Both the position numbers and the translations under genes were made by a program. 64,000 nt of DNA from Plectrocnemia conspersa (taxonomy: Eukaryota; Arthropoda; Insecta; Trichoptera; Polycentropodidae), in the NCBI GenBank assembly GCA_009617715.1, contig VTFK01000092.1, forward strand, positions 682,001 to 746,000, written 5' to 3'. Under the pieces are notes generated by a model that was given only the letters and a program-made list of their open reading frames with translations, was not told the origin of the DNA and did no database searches. Below, piece by piece: positions 12,421-24,700 of this stretch (within the stretch, counting starts at the first letter, position 1; each line of letters starts with the position of its first letter).

Positions 12421-13169
12421 CAATATTTAATACGCAAAACTCGTTCGATTTTTAAATCAAATGGAATTCATACAAAATATTTCATATCGAAATATTATAA
12501 ATTTGTTTGTAAAAACATACATTTTTATTATTTCCAGTAAAGTTTTTTTATAGCTAAATAATAAAATAAAGCCATATTTTACACAAAAATAAATTTAAAT
12601 AAATATAAAACAAAATGTTTCATACTACTCACGCAATATCTAGTTTCTAAATTCGAGCAATATGAAACTAAACAACGATCGTTTTTAGTATTTCTTGATG
12701 TTTTCATAATCGACGATGTATCGTTGTGTAACAACTAAATAGTTTATTAAAAAATTCAAAAGTAGCTCTTTAAATTGACATTCTAATAGTCTTTGATGAT
12801 TTTTAAACATATGTTTATATTCCGCAGTCCATTCATTTACCAGACCTACTCATACTGTCACTCTATTACACTGAATTGTGTACGGTTTAATCTGCCAAAG
12901 TCCCTTTTTCTAATTCCGCTTTCTCTCAGTTAATTGTAGCAAATTTAAAGATACAACGTTAAGACAAAAAATAAGTCACAAGGAGTTTGCTTTTAATAAT
13001 TGAATATTTATTTAACATTTAGATTAATAACCAGAACTAATTACGTTTTTAATAAAAATCGGTTACACATTTATAGTGGAATATATTTTTTTATATTTTT
13101 TCAAAAATAAAATAATAAACATATCTATAAAAAATAAACCTAGATTACTCAAAATAAAACATATATCTC
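12421..13169. other. No feature seen
   Basis: AT-rich sequence of low coding potential. A short inverted similarity around CGATCGTTTTT/CGATGTATCGT near 12680-12730 was seen but is too weak to call. Confidence 0.5.
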
Positions 13170-13445
13170 TAAACATATAACATAAAAAAAAATTATATCC
13201 GGGCATATTATTACTTTATGCATTTGACACACAGCTTTGTGACAAACAAAACACGATACACGCGTAATTTTATTACCAGAACAAAAGTTACACGTACGTC
13301 TTCATCCAATATTACGAGTATTACTAGGCAAAGACGATGTAGGAAGATCTTCGATGGCAAAAGACTTTTTTGCTGTTTGTGCAAATAAATGTTCTCCTGT
13401 CGTTCAATTGTTATTGATTGTTGCATCGATTGTTGATTCGTCACT
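13170..13445 (-). pseudogene. piggyBac-like transposase C-terminal relic
   Basis: A minus-strand frame contains RRTCNFCSGNK, then SCFVCHKAVCQMHK, that is CxxC...CxxC...C...H spacing typical of the cysteine-rich tail of piggyBac-family (DDE_Tnp_1_7) transposases. An in-frame stop interrupts the segment and no DDE core is visible, so it is a truncated, inactive copy. It may belong with the piggyBac-type MITE at 11259-11461. Confidence is moderate because only the finger-like tail remains. Confidence 0.5.
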
Positions 13446-14369
13446 CATAATATTTATGTATCCATATCTTGTTGGCATTGAAAGCCATAATATCAATGAT
13501 CCATAAATATTCAATACGCAAGAATATTCACGAATCATTTTGTCTCCTAAAATTACTCACCGGTGGTTGTTTGTTTTTGCTGTTTTCATTATATGTGTTA
13601 AAAACTTTTAACTAACAGAACCTTGTGAAATTTTTTTGAAACATAAGACGCCAAACACATGTTCCCAGCAAACCCAAATAAAAAAACGAAGATAGAAGAC
13701 GTAAGCTCCAAACATGCCCCGACTACGATGTATAAAAAGTTTCCTGCAAAATAATATGTATATATTTGGCATATTTTCTTATCATAACAAAATGTTGATT
13801 GTATATTTACATTATACGGATGTTCCGTTTATTCATTACACTCCGATGATTTGTTATTACTGCTTTTTTTTTTTAATCTTTTTTTCTCTCCTTTATTACA
13901 CAATTTGTCTTTTGACAATTTGGGGCAGTGATGGTGACGGGTGGTAATTATACATAGATTGAGCCGCTGCAGTAATGTTTTATTGAATATTATCGGTGTT
14001 TGTCTACATGGTTATAAAAAGCGGACGCGAGACGACGCGCCCGAACGCCCGGAAGATTGCCAGTCGAGAGAATAACCGTCACGCCAGTGCTACACAAGTG
14101 CCGACCAGTTTTGGCCATAGCAAATGCTAGGCTCCCACAACAATAAGTGATTTTTGTAACTATTTTCTTCTTTTCCCTTTAGTTAATAAGAACAATGGAA
14201 AAATAATAACACGTTGGAAGATACTCAGAGGAATCTTCCTTTACTTGTTCTAATCTTTTTAACATACACATACACACATATACATATAGGTATGAGCATA
14301 ATTATATGCAATTACATACATACCACGGCCGGTCGGTGAAATACTTTCCCTCTCGATCGCTCGCGTGTT
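13446..14369. other. Non-coding stretch with a TATA-like site
   Basis: A TATAAAA at about 14013 is followed by a CG-rich run (GCGGACGCGAGACGACGCGC) and an AGTCGAGAG block. This could be the promoter of a truncated retroelement or a distal GKAP1 start. A CA-rich microsatellite lies near 14265-14290, and a fragment of the CTCGCGTGTTA hAT-type repeat lies at about 14336-14365. Nothing else supports a gene. Confidence 0.3.
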
Positions 14370-14980
14370 AGTAACTAGATTTTGAGAAGACTTTCGACAG
14401 GGTTTGTCATGGGTTATTATTTAAAAAAATTGGCAAACCTCGGTTGCTCGGATGATTTAATTCGGTTATTCTCGAGTTATTTAAGCGATCGTAGACAGCT
14501 TGTAACTTATAGTAGCCGATTGTCGAAAGAATATTTCAACTCTTCGGGAGTTTCTCAACGGTCCAACCCGGGCCCTTTGCCCTTTATGTTATTTATTAAT
14601 AACATAAATACGGCAGTTACAAATTCAAGTTTTCTTCGGTACGCAGATGGTTTAAAATTGTAATAATGCATTCGATTTGTTGTGGACTCCTTTTCTCTAC
14701 AGAGTGATTTAGACTCTATGGAGATGAGATTATGTTAGCCGTTTGCCCTTTAGAGTTGGAAAGTGCCATACTGTGTCATTTTCTCGACCCCGTTCGCCAT
14801 CAGTTTAATGCCGGTAGGGCTAGGACGTCCGCACTTGCCAACTCGCCATTGGCTGTGGCCATCCGGCTTCTTAATACGCTGGCATTGCACATTGACCTGT
14901 TTTAATGTCAGCTACGAGGAGATGGTCCGTTTCTATAATTTTTTTGTTTGCTTCTTTGTATGAATTATTTTTGTTGTGTA
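14370..14980 (+). pseudogene. Jockey-like LINE reverse transcriptase relic
   Basis: The translated segment shows FEKTFDRVCHGLLF, then in the next frame KKLANLGCSDDLIRLFSSYL, SGVSQRSNPGPLPFMLFINN and FLRYADGLKL. These match reverse transcriptase blocks of non-LTR elements; the catalytic YADD is YADG here, so the enzyme would be dead. A frameshift occurs near 14425. After a deletion, the 3-prime end of the ORF is recognisable near 14810-14910 (RTSALANSPLAVAIRLLNTL). It is a 5-prime and internally truncated copy. Confidence 0.8.
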
Positions 14981-15556
14981 TTATTTTAATTAAATATATA
15001 TATTTTTTGTGTATTGAAATAATACAATTATTGTTTTCGATTATCGTGACTCAGTGTGTGGTCTTAATTTGATTTTAATAAATAAACTACTAAGAATTCA
15101 ATATAAAAAAGATTTATAATTGATTGATTGTAACTTAGGCGCTTTAGGCCACGATTTATGTCGTTTAGGCCGCGTTCTTCTTGTAGTCGTCTCTCGTCAG
15201 TCCGCACCCAGGTTCATTTTTACTGATAAAAATACGCATAATTCTTGCCAGGAAGTTCCGATCAATAAAACAATGGCTATTCTTCATCAATGCCACCCTC
15301 AAACGCCAAACATAGCCGATTCGTTAGTAAATACAGACGCTTATCACTTTTTCGCACCGTCAACATTGTTATTGTTCGCCATTTTTGTTTAAAGATCTTT
15401 CCAGATCGTTTTCACGTCGATTTTAAGTTTCACGATATGAGTTTTAAGAATCGAAATTTAGCACATTTTATGACGACTCCGGCAAAATATTGCGCAATAA
15501 AAAATAATAATTTGACGATAATGTTCGCATTGTTTACGATGAGTACTTTTTCAGAC
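14981..15556. other. Upstream region of GKAP1
   Basis: No transposon match was recognised. The segment 15130-15450 is richer in CG than its surroundings and ends in a polypyrimidine-AG (ctttttcag) just before the GKAP1 ATG, so it probably holds the GKAP1 promoter and a 5-prime UTR exon or intron. The transcription start could not be placed. Confidence 0.35.
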
Positions 15557-18500
15557 ATGGCGCTCGTCGTACCTTCGAGATTTTCGTCGTTGAAGATAGT
15601 GGAGGATGACTATATGCCGGCGAAGCTGAGCAAAGCGAAGAAAGAAGAAGCAAAAAAGCCGGCGGAGAAGAAAAAACCTACGAAAAATAATAACCAGAAT
15701 CAAAAAGTAAAAATGTTATATATAATTAAGTAGTTTGTCGTTTATATTAAAACGTTTTATTTTGTTGCAGACAAAGACTGCTAACGGAGATGTTCCTCAG
15801 TCGAATAAGAAAAAAAATGTAGGAAACATACCGTCGGAAGTATTAAAACCGAAAGGTGACGAGCTCGTTAATAAATATGAGCACGATTTGCAAAAGGTCA
15901 GTTATTATTAATTAAAATCTCAGAAGTTAATTAAGTTCTTCCATATGGTAACATTTACATTTACAATAAATTAAATTCTGGAAATTGTTATGTCCGCTTT
16001 GTCAGCCAAGTCTTTCCATTTCATTTCACAACAAAATAGCCAGTGATTTATTGCACAAGTTAGTATTTATGCAATCTTTGTGGCTCTCGAAATACATTAG
16101 TGTATGTCAAAGTCCCTCTCTTTTTGTCTGTCCCTCTAAGTGAGTTTTTAAAAAAATAGCTAATTTAGCCCAATTTGGGGTTATTATAAAACTTTTCCTC
16201 TCTAATGTACTTTATATGCTTTAAAAATGATGTTCCGATGGCCAAAAAATGTATTTGTCGAACAAAACAATATATTGTTGAAATGATAGCACAATATATT
16301 TTATTGTTTTTCGTTCCGTGACGGAGCTTCTAACTCAAATTACATTTAATTTTCATAAATAAATACAAAGTTAAATGTAGTCATTGTCTCTTTTATTCTT
16401 TAAGGCTTTTTTCTTTCCCTTCTCTTTTTGTCGATTTCAAATTAATATCAATCAGTACTATAATAATATCATTATTTAGTAATGATATTATTATAGTACT
16501 GATTGTCAAAAGGGTGCAGGATAAAAGAGCACCGACAAAACAGCGCAAGATTATATATAAGACCACACACATGCTTAACTTAATCAATAATATATTGGAA
16601 AATCTGTGATTCAAACTGAGTTAGATCTTAAAAAAAGAATTGCTTCTAATAATTCACCGTTTATGGAAGCTCTTAAATCAGATTTGCTCATTTTAAGCGC
16701 GGAAAATAAGCGCTTTACTGAGACTTGCGTTGGTGGTAACGCAGTGACGGTCAAAGCTGAATTTTCGACGATTTCTGGATATCGCACTATTGCTTCCTTG
16801 ACATCCAATTTTGAAGCATGGTCAATTTTATCTACTTTTTCCAATGCATCGTAAAATTCTTCTTAAAACAGTCGTTTCTTTGTATGTACATGTACCTGAA
16901 TCCAATCGAGGACGCTTTATTTTCTCCTGCTCGTCGTGATATTTTTTAGTCATGTTCAGGCGATATTTGAGTGGTGTCGACGACTATCATCTGGTATTCG
17001 TTTCACAAACCTTTTATACGAATTACTACAGCTACAGAACAACCCTGTTAAAAACTGAAATAATGTACATATGTTTTTTTTAATTTTTGCTGTTCCTTTG
17101 ATTTTATTTTTAATTTGTTAATTTTCATTATTCATGTTTTTGAAAGTGTGAATAAAAATCAAATTTATTTTTTCAATTAAGGTAAACTTTCGCTGTCGTA
17201 AATAAAATTATCTAAGATCACTTCACATCAGAATCTAATAAATAAAAATATTTGAAACAAATTCTATGAACTGTAAAGATCGGATTAGTTGTTTGTTTTG
17301 TGTGAAATTACATGTTAGTGATTCTGATATATTGAAACAAAATGGATTTAGAGCGGGTGATGTGAGAATAAGTTGAAATTAGGCGGAAAAAGATACCGAC
17401 CTGCAGTTAAAGGGTTTTTACATAAAATGGCATAAAACACTGGATTCAGGCCGTAAAGCGTTTTGAATTTCTGGATATGCAGTCATTAAAAAAATATAAC
17501 AAGCGAGCATTTCAGAGGATGTATGATGTAAAACTTGATATAAGACTATTTAAATTATTCGTTTTGTATGAATGGATTGTCTTGGGCTATTAATATATAC
17601 ATATTTGCCGATCTTCTTGAGGTCTTCCGATCCAAAGAGCCCGCATTTATTGCCTGCCTCCGCGGAATAGTAGATATGCCACTGCATATTGTTAAACTTC
17701 GCCTCTATAATATCCGCCCCCTTTAGTGAAGCACGAATATGTCTATAAATGAATTAAAAAAAATTATGGGTTGACTGAAACAATACCTTTTGTCAGCCGA
17801 GACTACAATACATTGTATAAGTAGTGAGAAACAGTAATAAAAGTTTTGGTTACGGTGATTAATGTTTTTGGTTTTCGAAAGTGTTATCTCGAGGGTTTGT
17901 AAAGCACATTTGTTCAATTAACGCTTATAACCAGGGCTGTGGAGTCGGAGTCGGAGTCGTGGAGTCGTGGTGTTTTGGCCGGAGTTGGAGTCGGAGTCGG
18001 AGTCGTGAAAAATGAGCGACTCCGACCATTTTTTCTATAAAATGCATTTTTTTAAATTATGAAATTTTAATTGCGGAATAATGAATGTGTATAGCGTATG
18101 AATATTAAACGTGTAGAAAAACACCAAAAATACCTGATAAAATTAAACTTTTTTGTCGGAGTCCTAGTCGGAGTCGGAGTGGAGTCGTGTTGTTGGTAAA
18201 TATCGGAATCGGAGTCGGAGTCGTGTTTTTTTCGAACGACTCCACAGCCCTGCTTATAACAGGAAATTATGCAGGATCCAAAACAGGAATATAATGAAAC
18301 ATTTGGCTTTTGAAAGTTCTGCTTTTGTTCTGATTATTTTTATACAATTTCTTTTTGCTGTTCTTTTGTTGTTTAAGACGGTAAAAATCGTTTTCAAATA
18401 TTTCATAAAAAAATGTTTAATCGGATCTTTAAATGTAGATTAATACATACATACACATAGTACTGTGTATTTAAAAATAATTTCGATTCGGCAAGTATAA

Positions 18501-19724
18501 AAGAACAATGCACAATCCACATTCTAAAAATATTAATTACATAAACATTTCTATTAAAACGAGTCATATCCGAGTGTTCCTAAAATAAACTTGTTCGGAT
18601 ATTCATATTTCTTCAAATACAAATATCTTGGAATTTTCTTTGTATTCTTTCTAATAGAAATATTTCATAGTATGCCAAGAATCAATCTGTCGAAATCTTT
18701 ATATATTACGTTTATTTAAGTATTAATTTTGAGAATGTCAAATTATTGCTAATAAATATTTAGTAATCATATATGTTGTTTCAGGCTTTGTTACTATCTA
18801 AAATGGAAAACATTAATCTCACTAGCGTTAACAAGAAAGAAGTGCCTAAAGCGAGCGAACCCTTCCAAGTCCAAATAAGTAAAAAGGCAAAGAAAAAAGA
18901 GAAATTAACGCAACAACCTATTCATACTAATTTATCGCCGCCCCTCGAAATTATAACGCATAAAAATCGTACGTATATATTAATTTTGCTACATTTTTCA
19001 GTGCGATTTGAATATATGTAAATATGAAAAATATTTTAGCTTTTGAACCGCAAGAGAAAGCTATAAAAACACCAGAAAGTCCCACTAGTGACGAGTTGCT
19101 GGGCTCGCAGCTTTTGAGCGTAGTGGAAGAAAAAAACTTGCTGATCGTTCAGCTCAAATCTGAAATTTCACTTTTAAAGGATGAGCTTATTAAAGTTAAA
19201 ACTAGGAATAAAAAGTTGTGTAGCATCATTGGACAGGGAGAAAGTGAGTATTATTATTCTTATGAAGCGCATACGTATGAGATTCTTAAAATATATTTTT
19301 ATTTATTATTTATAGTGAAAGAAAAGGCAGAGATAATCGCAGAAGTCGAAAAGTTGCGCGAGGTTCAGTCGGAGCTGACTAACGAAGTCTCAACCTTGCA
19401 CATTCAGTTAGAACAGTTAAAATCGTCCACGGCCAAATTAGAGCTAAAAACTAAAGATAAAGTGAGTAAATTTGATAAAAGTATATTATATTGTTTTCAT
19501 AATATTTTTATTTACAGAAAAAGCTAAAACCGAAAAGTGTGAAAATTGATGAGTCACCTAAAGTAATTAATTATGTTTGATACTATTTGTTTTAATGTTT
19601 ATTTTATTTGACAGCAAAAATGTATTATTTTAGTGTAAAATTATTTTAAATGTATCAATTAAATAACCATTTGTATAAAAAGTTAAATATTTTATGATTT
19701 ATTTTTCAGAAAAAAGGACACTAA
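15557..19724 (+). CDS. GKAP1: G kinase-anchoring protein 1-like protein (GKAP1), 289 aa
   Basis: Seven coding exons: 15557-15706, 15771-15896, 18785-18968, 19040-19243, 19316-19461, 19518-19562 and 19710-19724. All borders are GT-AG and the sum is 870 nt, 290 codons including the stop. The N-terminus MALVVPSRFSSLKIVED corresponds to the conserved SRF block of GKAP1. A lysine-rich segment follows, then DLQKALLLSKME (the vertebrate LEKALLLSKLE block), a coiled coil with KTRNKKLCSIIGQGEMKEKA matching the vertebrate ARNAQLL..LQEGEMKDKA block, and a basic end KKGH. In vertebrates GKAP1 anchors cGMP-dependent protein kinase I at the Golgi and has a reported role in insulin-pathway signalling; the role here is by homology. 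The ATG follows a splice-acceptor-like ctttttcag. No frameshift is needed. Confidence 0.92.
16449..16505. repeat. Perfect 26-bp stem hairpin in a GKAP1 intron
   Basis: Arms 16449-16474 and 16480-16505 are perfect reverse complements of 26 bp, separated by a 5-base loop (TTTAG). The arm starts CAATCAGTACTATAATAATA. It lies in the 2.9-kb second intron, about 100 bp from a hAT transposase relic. It could be a young foldback sequence or a transcribed hairpin. Confidence 0.9.
16608..16850 (-). pseudogene. hAT transposase C-terminal (dimerisation domain) relic
   Basis: The minus-strand frame reads YPEIVENSALTVTALPPTQV, SVKRLFSALKMSKSDLRASI and LLEAILFLRSNSV. This is the hAT C-terminal dimerisation region (consensus VSVERxFSALK...RSxL...EAILFLR). 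Only the terminal part remains, with no catalytic core next to it, inside an intron of GKAP1 in antisense. It is inactive as a transposase. Confidence 0.85.
17932..18252. mobile_element. Non-autonomous hAT element (CAGGGCTGTGGAGTCGG type) with 8-bp target duplication
   Basis: A 321-bp element starts CAGGGCTGTGGAGTCGGAGT and ends in the reverse complement CGACTCCACAGCCCTG. It is flanked on both sides by CTTATAAC, an exact 8-bp target-site duplication as made by hAT transposases. The subterminal regions are tandem GGAGTC units. This terminus is known from hAT elements of many animals. The intact duplication suggests a fairly recent insertion into the GKAP1 intron. Confidence 0.92.
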
Positions 19725-20770
19725 GTTCGTTGGAGGTATACTGACAAGATCTACTATGATATTATGTACTATTATTTTTTTGTTATGACTTATAACATTC
19801 CATTTTGTTGCTTCGAACATTTCAAAATGTGGAAGTTGTGATGATGTACCTATTTTATTTTTTTATTGTCTATTGATATATATTTTTTTATTGTTGTATT
19901 ATATAATGTCGCTTCTCTTTATTGTAAGAATTTGTGTTCATGTTAGTAATATAACAGTCGTGATTATTCAATCATCGGACATATCCATGTTTTTATGTTG
20001 ATGATTACGCGTCAATTTAATATACAGTACTTGATAAGTTCTTATGACAGTTTATTGAGTGTGAATTTTTTATTTGATGTAAAGGTGTAAAGTTGAAAGA
20101 GAAACGATTTTATTTTGATATTTTAAAATTAAGCATTAGGGCACAATCGGTATTTTGATAATATAGGTTATTCGTGTTAAAACTATGCAGGGTGCCAGTA
20201 AAGGATGACTGAACTGTGTTGCATATAACTATATATATATATACATTTTTTCAAATTTTATCTTCCATTCAAGATTACTGATTTATTTTGAATGTTTCAG
20301 TGCGAATGTATTTTACCAATGAACATTTTTATAAGTTTTAAGTGACAAGTGTAAATTGCTTCTATATTATAATACAATAAAATAGTTCAGTATGAATTTA
20401 ATGGTTTTGAATAGTACTCGGTCCTTTTCCTTCTTTTATCATCTTCCATCTTTGAATAAGGGATTAAAAATAAATACGTACAATGATTATATTTTACTAA
20501 TTATATATTTTTATATAAAATTGTTAATGAATTTCTTTTTAAGAAACATGTATTTAGTATATTAGTGGTAGAAATATTTGACATTCTTTAGTAAATACAT
20601 ATTTTATGTAGAAATAAATACATTTTGCTACAAAAATGTAACATGGTGTAAAAATTATAATAATATTGCATGTTAAGTACGTCTAATTTGCTAATTTATA
20701 ATACCAAGTATATACATAAAATTATGTATATATATATATAATAATCATTTTTTTAGCTCGTAGGTATATG
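19725..20770 (+). other. GKAP1 3-prime UTR and intergenic sequence
   Basis: No coding sequence was seen on the plus strand. A candidate polyadenylation signal AATAAA lies at 20376-20381, about 650 bases after the stop. AT-rich microsatellite patches occur near 20230 and 20730. Confidence 0.5.
20376..20381 (+). terminator. GKAP1: Candidate polyadenylation signal of GKAP1
   Basis: AATAAA in the plus strand downstream of the GKAP1 stop and before the convergent coding-like region. Others are possible, so the assignment is tentative. Confidence 0.45.
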
Positions 20771-20975
20771 CTATTTAATGTTTTGATTTGTATTTTTAGT
20801 AGTTTTTATTTTTTTGCGCAAGCTTTCGTTCGCGATTTGGCAAATCATATCTTTGTATACAGTGCCGGAATCATCGGGCCATTCCGTTTCTGCAAGATAT
20901 AAGAAAGATGCTGAATATTCATTTGATTTAGCAGCTGAGGATGATTGATAGCTTGAACAAAAATATCATTACCAC
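20771..20975 (-). CDS. Uncharacterised coding-like exon at the convergent gene end
   Basis: On the minus strand a frame runs from just after a TGA near 20974 to TAG at 20773-20771. It includes SAAKSNEYSASFLYLAETEW, PDDSGTVYKDMICQIANES and a basic end. Its codon and amino-acid mix look coding, unlike the neighbouring AT-rich sequence, and it has acceptor-like signals at its upstream side. It lies past the ADAMTS stop, so it could be an alternative terminal exon of that gene, the end of another gene nested in an intron, or chance. I do not recognise the protein. Confidence 0.3.
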
Positions 20976-21738
20976 AAATAAAATGTATCAAAACTTTAAA
21001 TATATTTATTAATATATACATATATTTCACTACATATTCACGTTTAAAAAGTTAATATAAATTACAAATAACGACTCTTCATTTTTGTGACTCTTAAAAC
21101 TGAGCCGTTAATATTACCACAATTTAATCTCATATTTGTTTAATCTCGAACAATAATTATATATATTTTATTAATTATAAACAAAGAGTTTACTATTGCG
21201 ATTAATCATCGAATGCTTGACGGATTATAATTAATAATAAATATTTACTATTTGATTTTAAATTACAGTCATAATAATCTTAAACTACATTCATCTCAAA
21301 TCCGCTTATATATTACATATAATATCCAACTGATTCGAGTAATGGTATTTTGCCTTAATGCAAACACTTTTTTGAAATGGATCTATGTCCAATTAAAACT
21401 AGATCTTATCCTTGCCGACCGTCGAAGTGGAACACCGATGCATTATATTAGTAACTCGTTAAAATCTTAACTCGATATAGGAGTTTACAGGCTTGGAAAT
21501 CATATCAACTTTTGTACAACATAAGATTGCTATATTTTACATTCTATATATACGAATATATACACCTAAATTTAATAACTTACACAAGAAACATTCTTAT
21601 ACATTAGTTATGACACAATTCAAAATAAATGCTTTAGTTTTGATTTACGAGAGACTTTCCATTTATTCCGACTCGAATCTCGGCAACTTGATCTTTTCGG
21701 ATCAATCATAATTAAATACACATTTTTGTTATGTCTGT
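20976..21738 (-). other. ADAMTS 3-prime UTR region
   Basis: AT-rich sequence downstream of the minus-strand ADAMTS stop at 21741-21739. TTTATT at about 21005 and 21166 read as AATAAA on the minus strand and are candidate polyadenylation signals. No coding sequence was seen. Confidence 0.45.
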
Positions 21739-24700
21739 TTATGGATATCTGTAATTGCAGTTTGGAAGATCTAAACACGGAGTAGTCGTGGTCGGCTTAT
21801 TCTTTATATCACATTCGTGTTCTGCTAAAAATTTGTGATCTTTTATGTCCTTGCAATAGACTTTCCTCCGTTTCTGCGACACAGTATTGTACTGAAACAG
21901 ATATGATTATTTTTAACATGAAGTTCATTTGAAACGCCAGATTTTTATGATATAATACTTACTTGCTTACAATGTGGACACTGTGTCCAAGGACCAATCC
22001 ACCAAAAAGTTGGACAAGGTTGAGCATTGCAGATTTGCAGGCTCTCCATCGGTTTTTCTATTTCGTTATTGTTTGTACAGTAATCTTCGTCGACTTCATC
22101 TAAATCATATAATTTATTAATACATGAATTTATATATGATTTTCGTAGTAAATTGATAGCATACCTCCTGTGTTATTTATGCAAACATATATTTGTCGCA
22201 TGAATCCTCTTCCGCACGTTCGATTGCATGGTAAAGATTTTGCTGTGCTCCACTTGTAACTAATTTGTGGCTTTCTATTTGGATTATCAACAGTATATTG
22301 ATATTTAACGCCTGGATTATGGTGCTTTCCTTTGTATATCATTTGCTAAAATTGTATTAGAATTTATTAGATTTATTGTAAGCGAGAAAAAATTAGTAGG
22401 GTTTTAATAGGGTCATAAAAATAATAAACTTGTCCAAGAATCAGAGTTTTTATGTTGGCATAACAAATAAAAAGCAGCTAGATACGTGTATCTGCATGTA
22501 TGTTTATTAATGGTATCCAATAATAGTGCTGAAGTACTTGCATCAAAATCGTTGGACCTTTCTTTAACAAAAAAGTTCTATATCATCCACATAAAAACAC
22601 GATGCTGCCAAAATGTATTGATTTCGAATCTACCGTTATGCCGTTACACATGCAAAAGTGCTTGGTAATATATGTGTACTGGTTCCATCTCGATTCATTG
22701 GCATTGGATAACTGCTACTTTACTTCCGACTTGAGCCAAACACTCACCAAACAGAGATATGCCGAATAGACTGGAACGACTCTTAAAAGTCTGAGAAAAG
22801 CAGACCATCCAATCTATTACCGAATCACCAAGTGTTATTAAAATTAGCCCGTACACTGTCCAGGTACTGCACAAAATAAATAGTAGTCTATTTATTTTGT
22901 GCAATTCGTTCGTCGTGAGAGGTGTACTGGTATGTACGAGTACCCAGGGTAGTATTGAGTAGTCCTCGAGGTACGATTGTCATTTTAAAAATATGATAAT
23001 GTCTTTTACAAAATCTCTCATTGCGCCGCATGGATAATTCAAGTATTTTCTTTACATAAATTTGTGAGTGAGGAAGGGGGGGGGGTGTAGGAGTAATAAA
23101 TAAAAATATGTATATTTACATAAATAAGTATGTCTTCTTGAATTGGGCCAGGAATCTTCACTTTTTCCCAATCTCTGTCTCTTTCATATATGGCTGAAGT
23201 ACCAGCTACTAAGTATTGAGTCATTGACTTTTTTCTCATGACACTACTTGAAAAAGATAATATTTAAATAAAAATAAGGACAATTTAAATGAGCAATGTA
23301 TAAAATAATTGTTCTATAGAACGAATTGTTTGTGCATTACTATTAGACAGATTTGGTGCGAGCGACCATTCATCAGAACAGTGAACACCTTATGAATAAC
23401 TCTGCAACGAAACCTTTTCCGAAGAAAAAATTGGAAGATTTATTTTACATTAATGCACGAACAATTCATTTTATGGAACAAAGTATTTATTTAAATGTAC
23501 ATATCCCTCAAAATAATTTCCTGTAAAATAGCACCCAATAAAAATTGATTCATTGTTATTTTTCTTAAGTTAAAGTAACTCACTTTTTATCGTTTTTGTA
23601 GAACTGCTTCGATTTAATACTGAATATTCCGATAAAGTTTTTGGAATTGGCCGCTTCTTCGATTTGAATGTTTCTAGATCCAGCGGGTATTACTGCAACC
23701 TATTAGAAATATTAGTTCCACAAGTTTTATGACAAATACATTTGATTATTTGAATATTATTACTACCTCACTGAAACCCGACATTTTAGTGATCGGTTTA
23801 TTGTATATTCCGTGAACTCGTTTACAATTGGTTCCGGTTCCGTTGCATATTCCACAATCATCTAAAGTTGAATTTGAGTCTACAACCCAGTCGCATCCCT
23901 TTTACTTTTTTGCATATGCCAGATATGCACATGTCGTTTGTGTCTTCCTTGCAAGGAGTTCCATCGGAAGCAAAAGGTCCCAAAGGAAGTATGATGGTCT
24001 CATCCATGGAACTACAGTATAACTCACACGGTATGTCTAAAAATACATAATTTTAATAGAACACATATTACAATATAATTTAATTAACGATGATATTTAC
24101 CAGGATCGAAATATTCTTTCCATTTTGGAATGAGTTTATCTTCGTACGAGTAATTGTCAAATTTGGAACATTGGTATTGTCTGAACGTTGGCTCATTTGG
24201 TGGACATGGATCAGTATTACATACTTCGTATCTAAAATATAGTAAATATGTTATTATTGTACATGTAGTTATTAATAATTTTTAATTAGCTTACCTTGTT
24301 CGTTCTCCTGTACAGAACTTTCCACTGTGCTTAGGTAACGGTGTGTCACACTGTCGGATTCTCATGGATATTCCAGCCCCACAAGTACGCGAGCACTCCG
24401 ACCAATCGCTCCAATCGCCCCAATCTCCATCTTGAGGTGGAGGTGGAGGTGATCGTGGGACGCAGTTCAAATTTTCACACCACTAGAATTTTATATAACA
24501 GCGTTAAAAAACAATATTGGTTGAGTATAATTTTTTTATGAATTTTAATGCATACCATGTCTACACCGCATGAAGTTCCCGGTGCAGCCGGTCGTAACAT
24601 GGTCATACACGTTCCGTTCACCATGCACCAAAGATTTTGACAAATTTCACTTAAATTTGTGCACACGTTTTCTACATTTTCTCCAAATTGGAAACGACAT

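Noticed and set aside
12075..12540. Long open frames on both strands across the CpG-rich region
   Set aside because: They overlap each other and result from GC-rich composition. Only the short exon with a strong donor on the minus strand was kept.
22695..22904. Minus-strand hydrophobic open frame
   Set aside because: It starts within the hairpin at 22868-22903 and shows no homology or splice support. It is likely repeat DNA.
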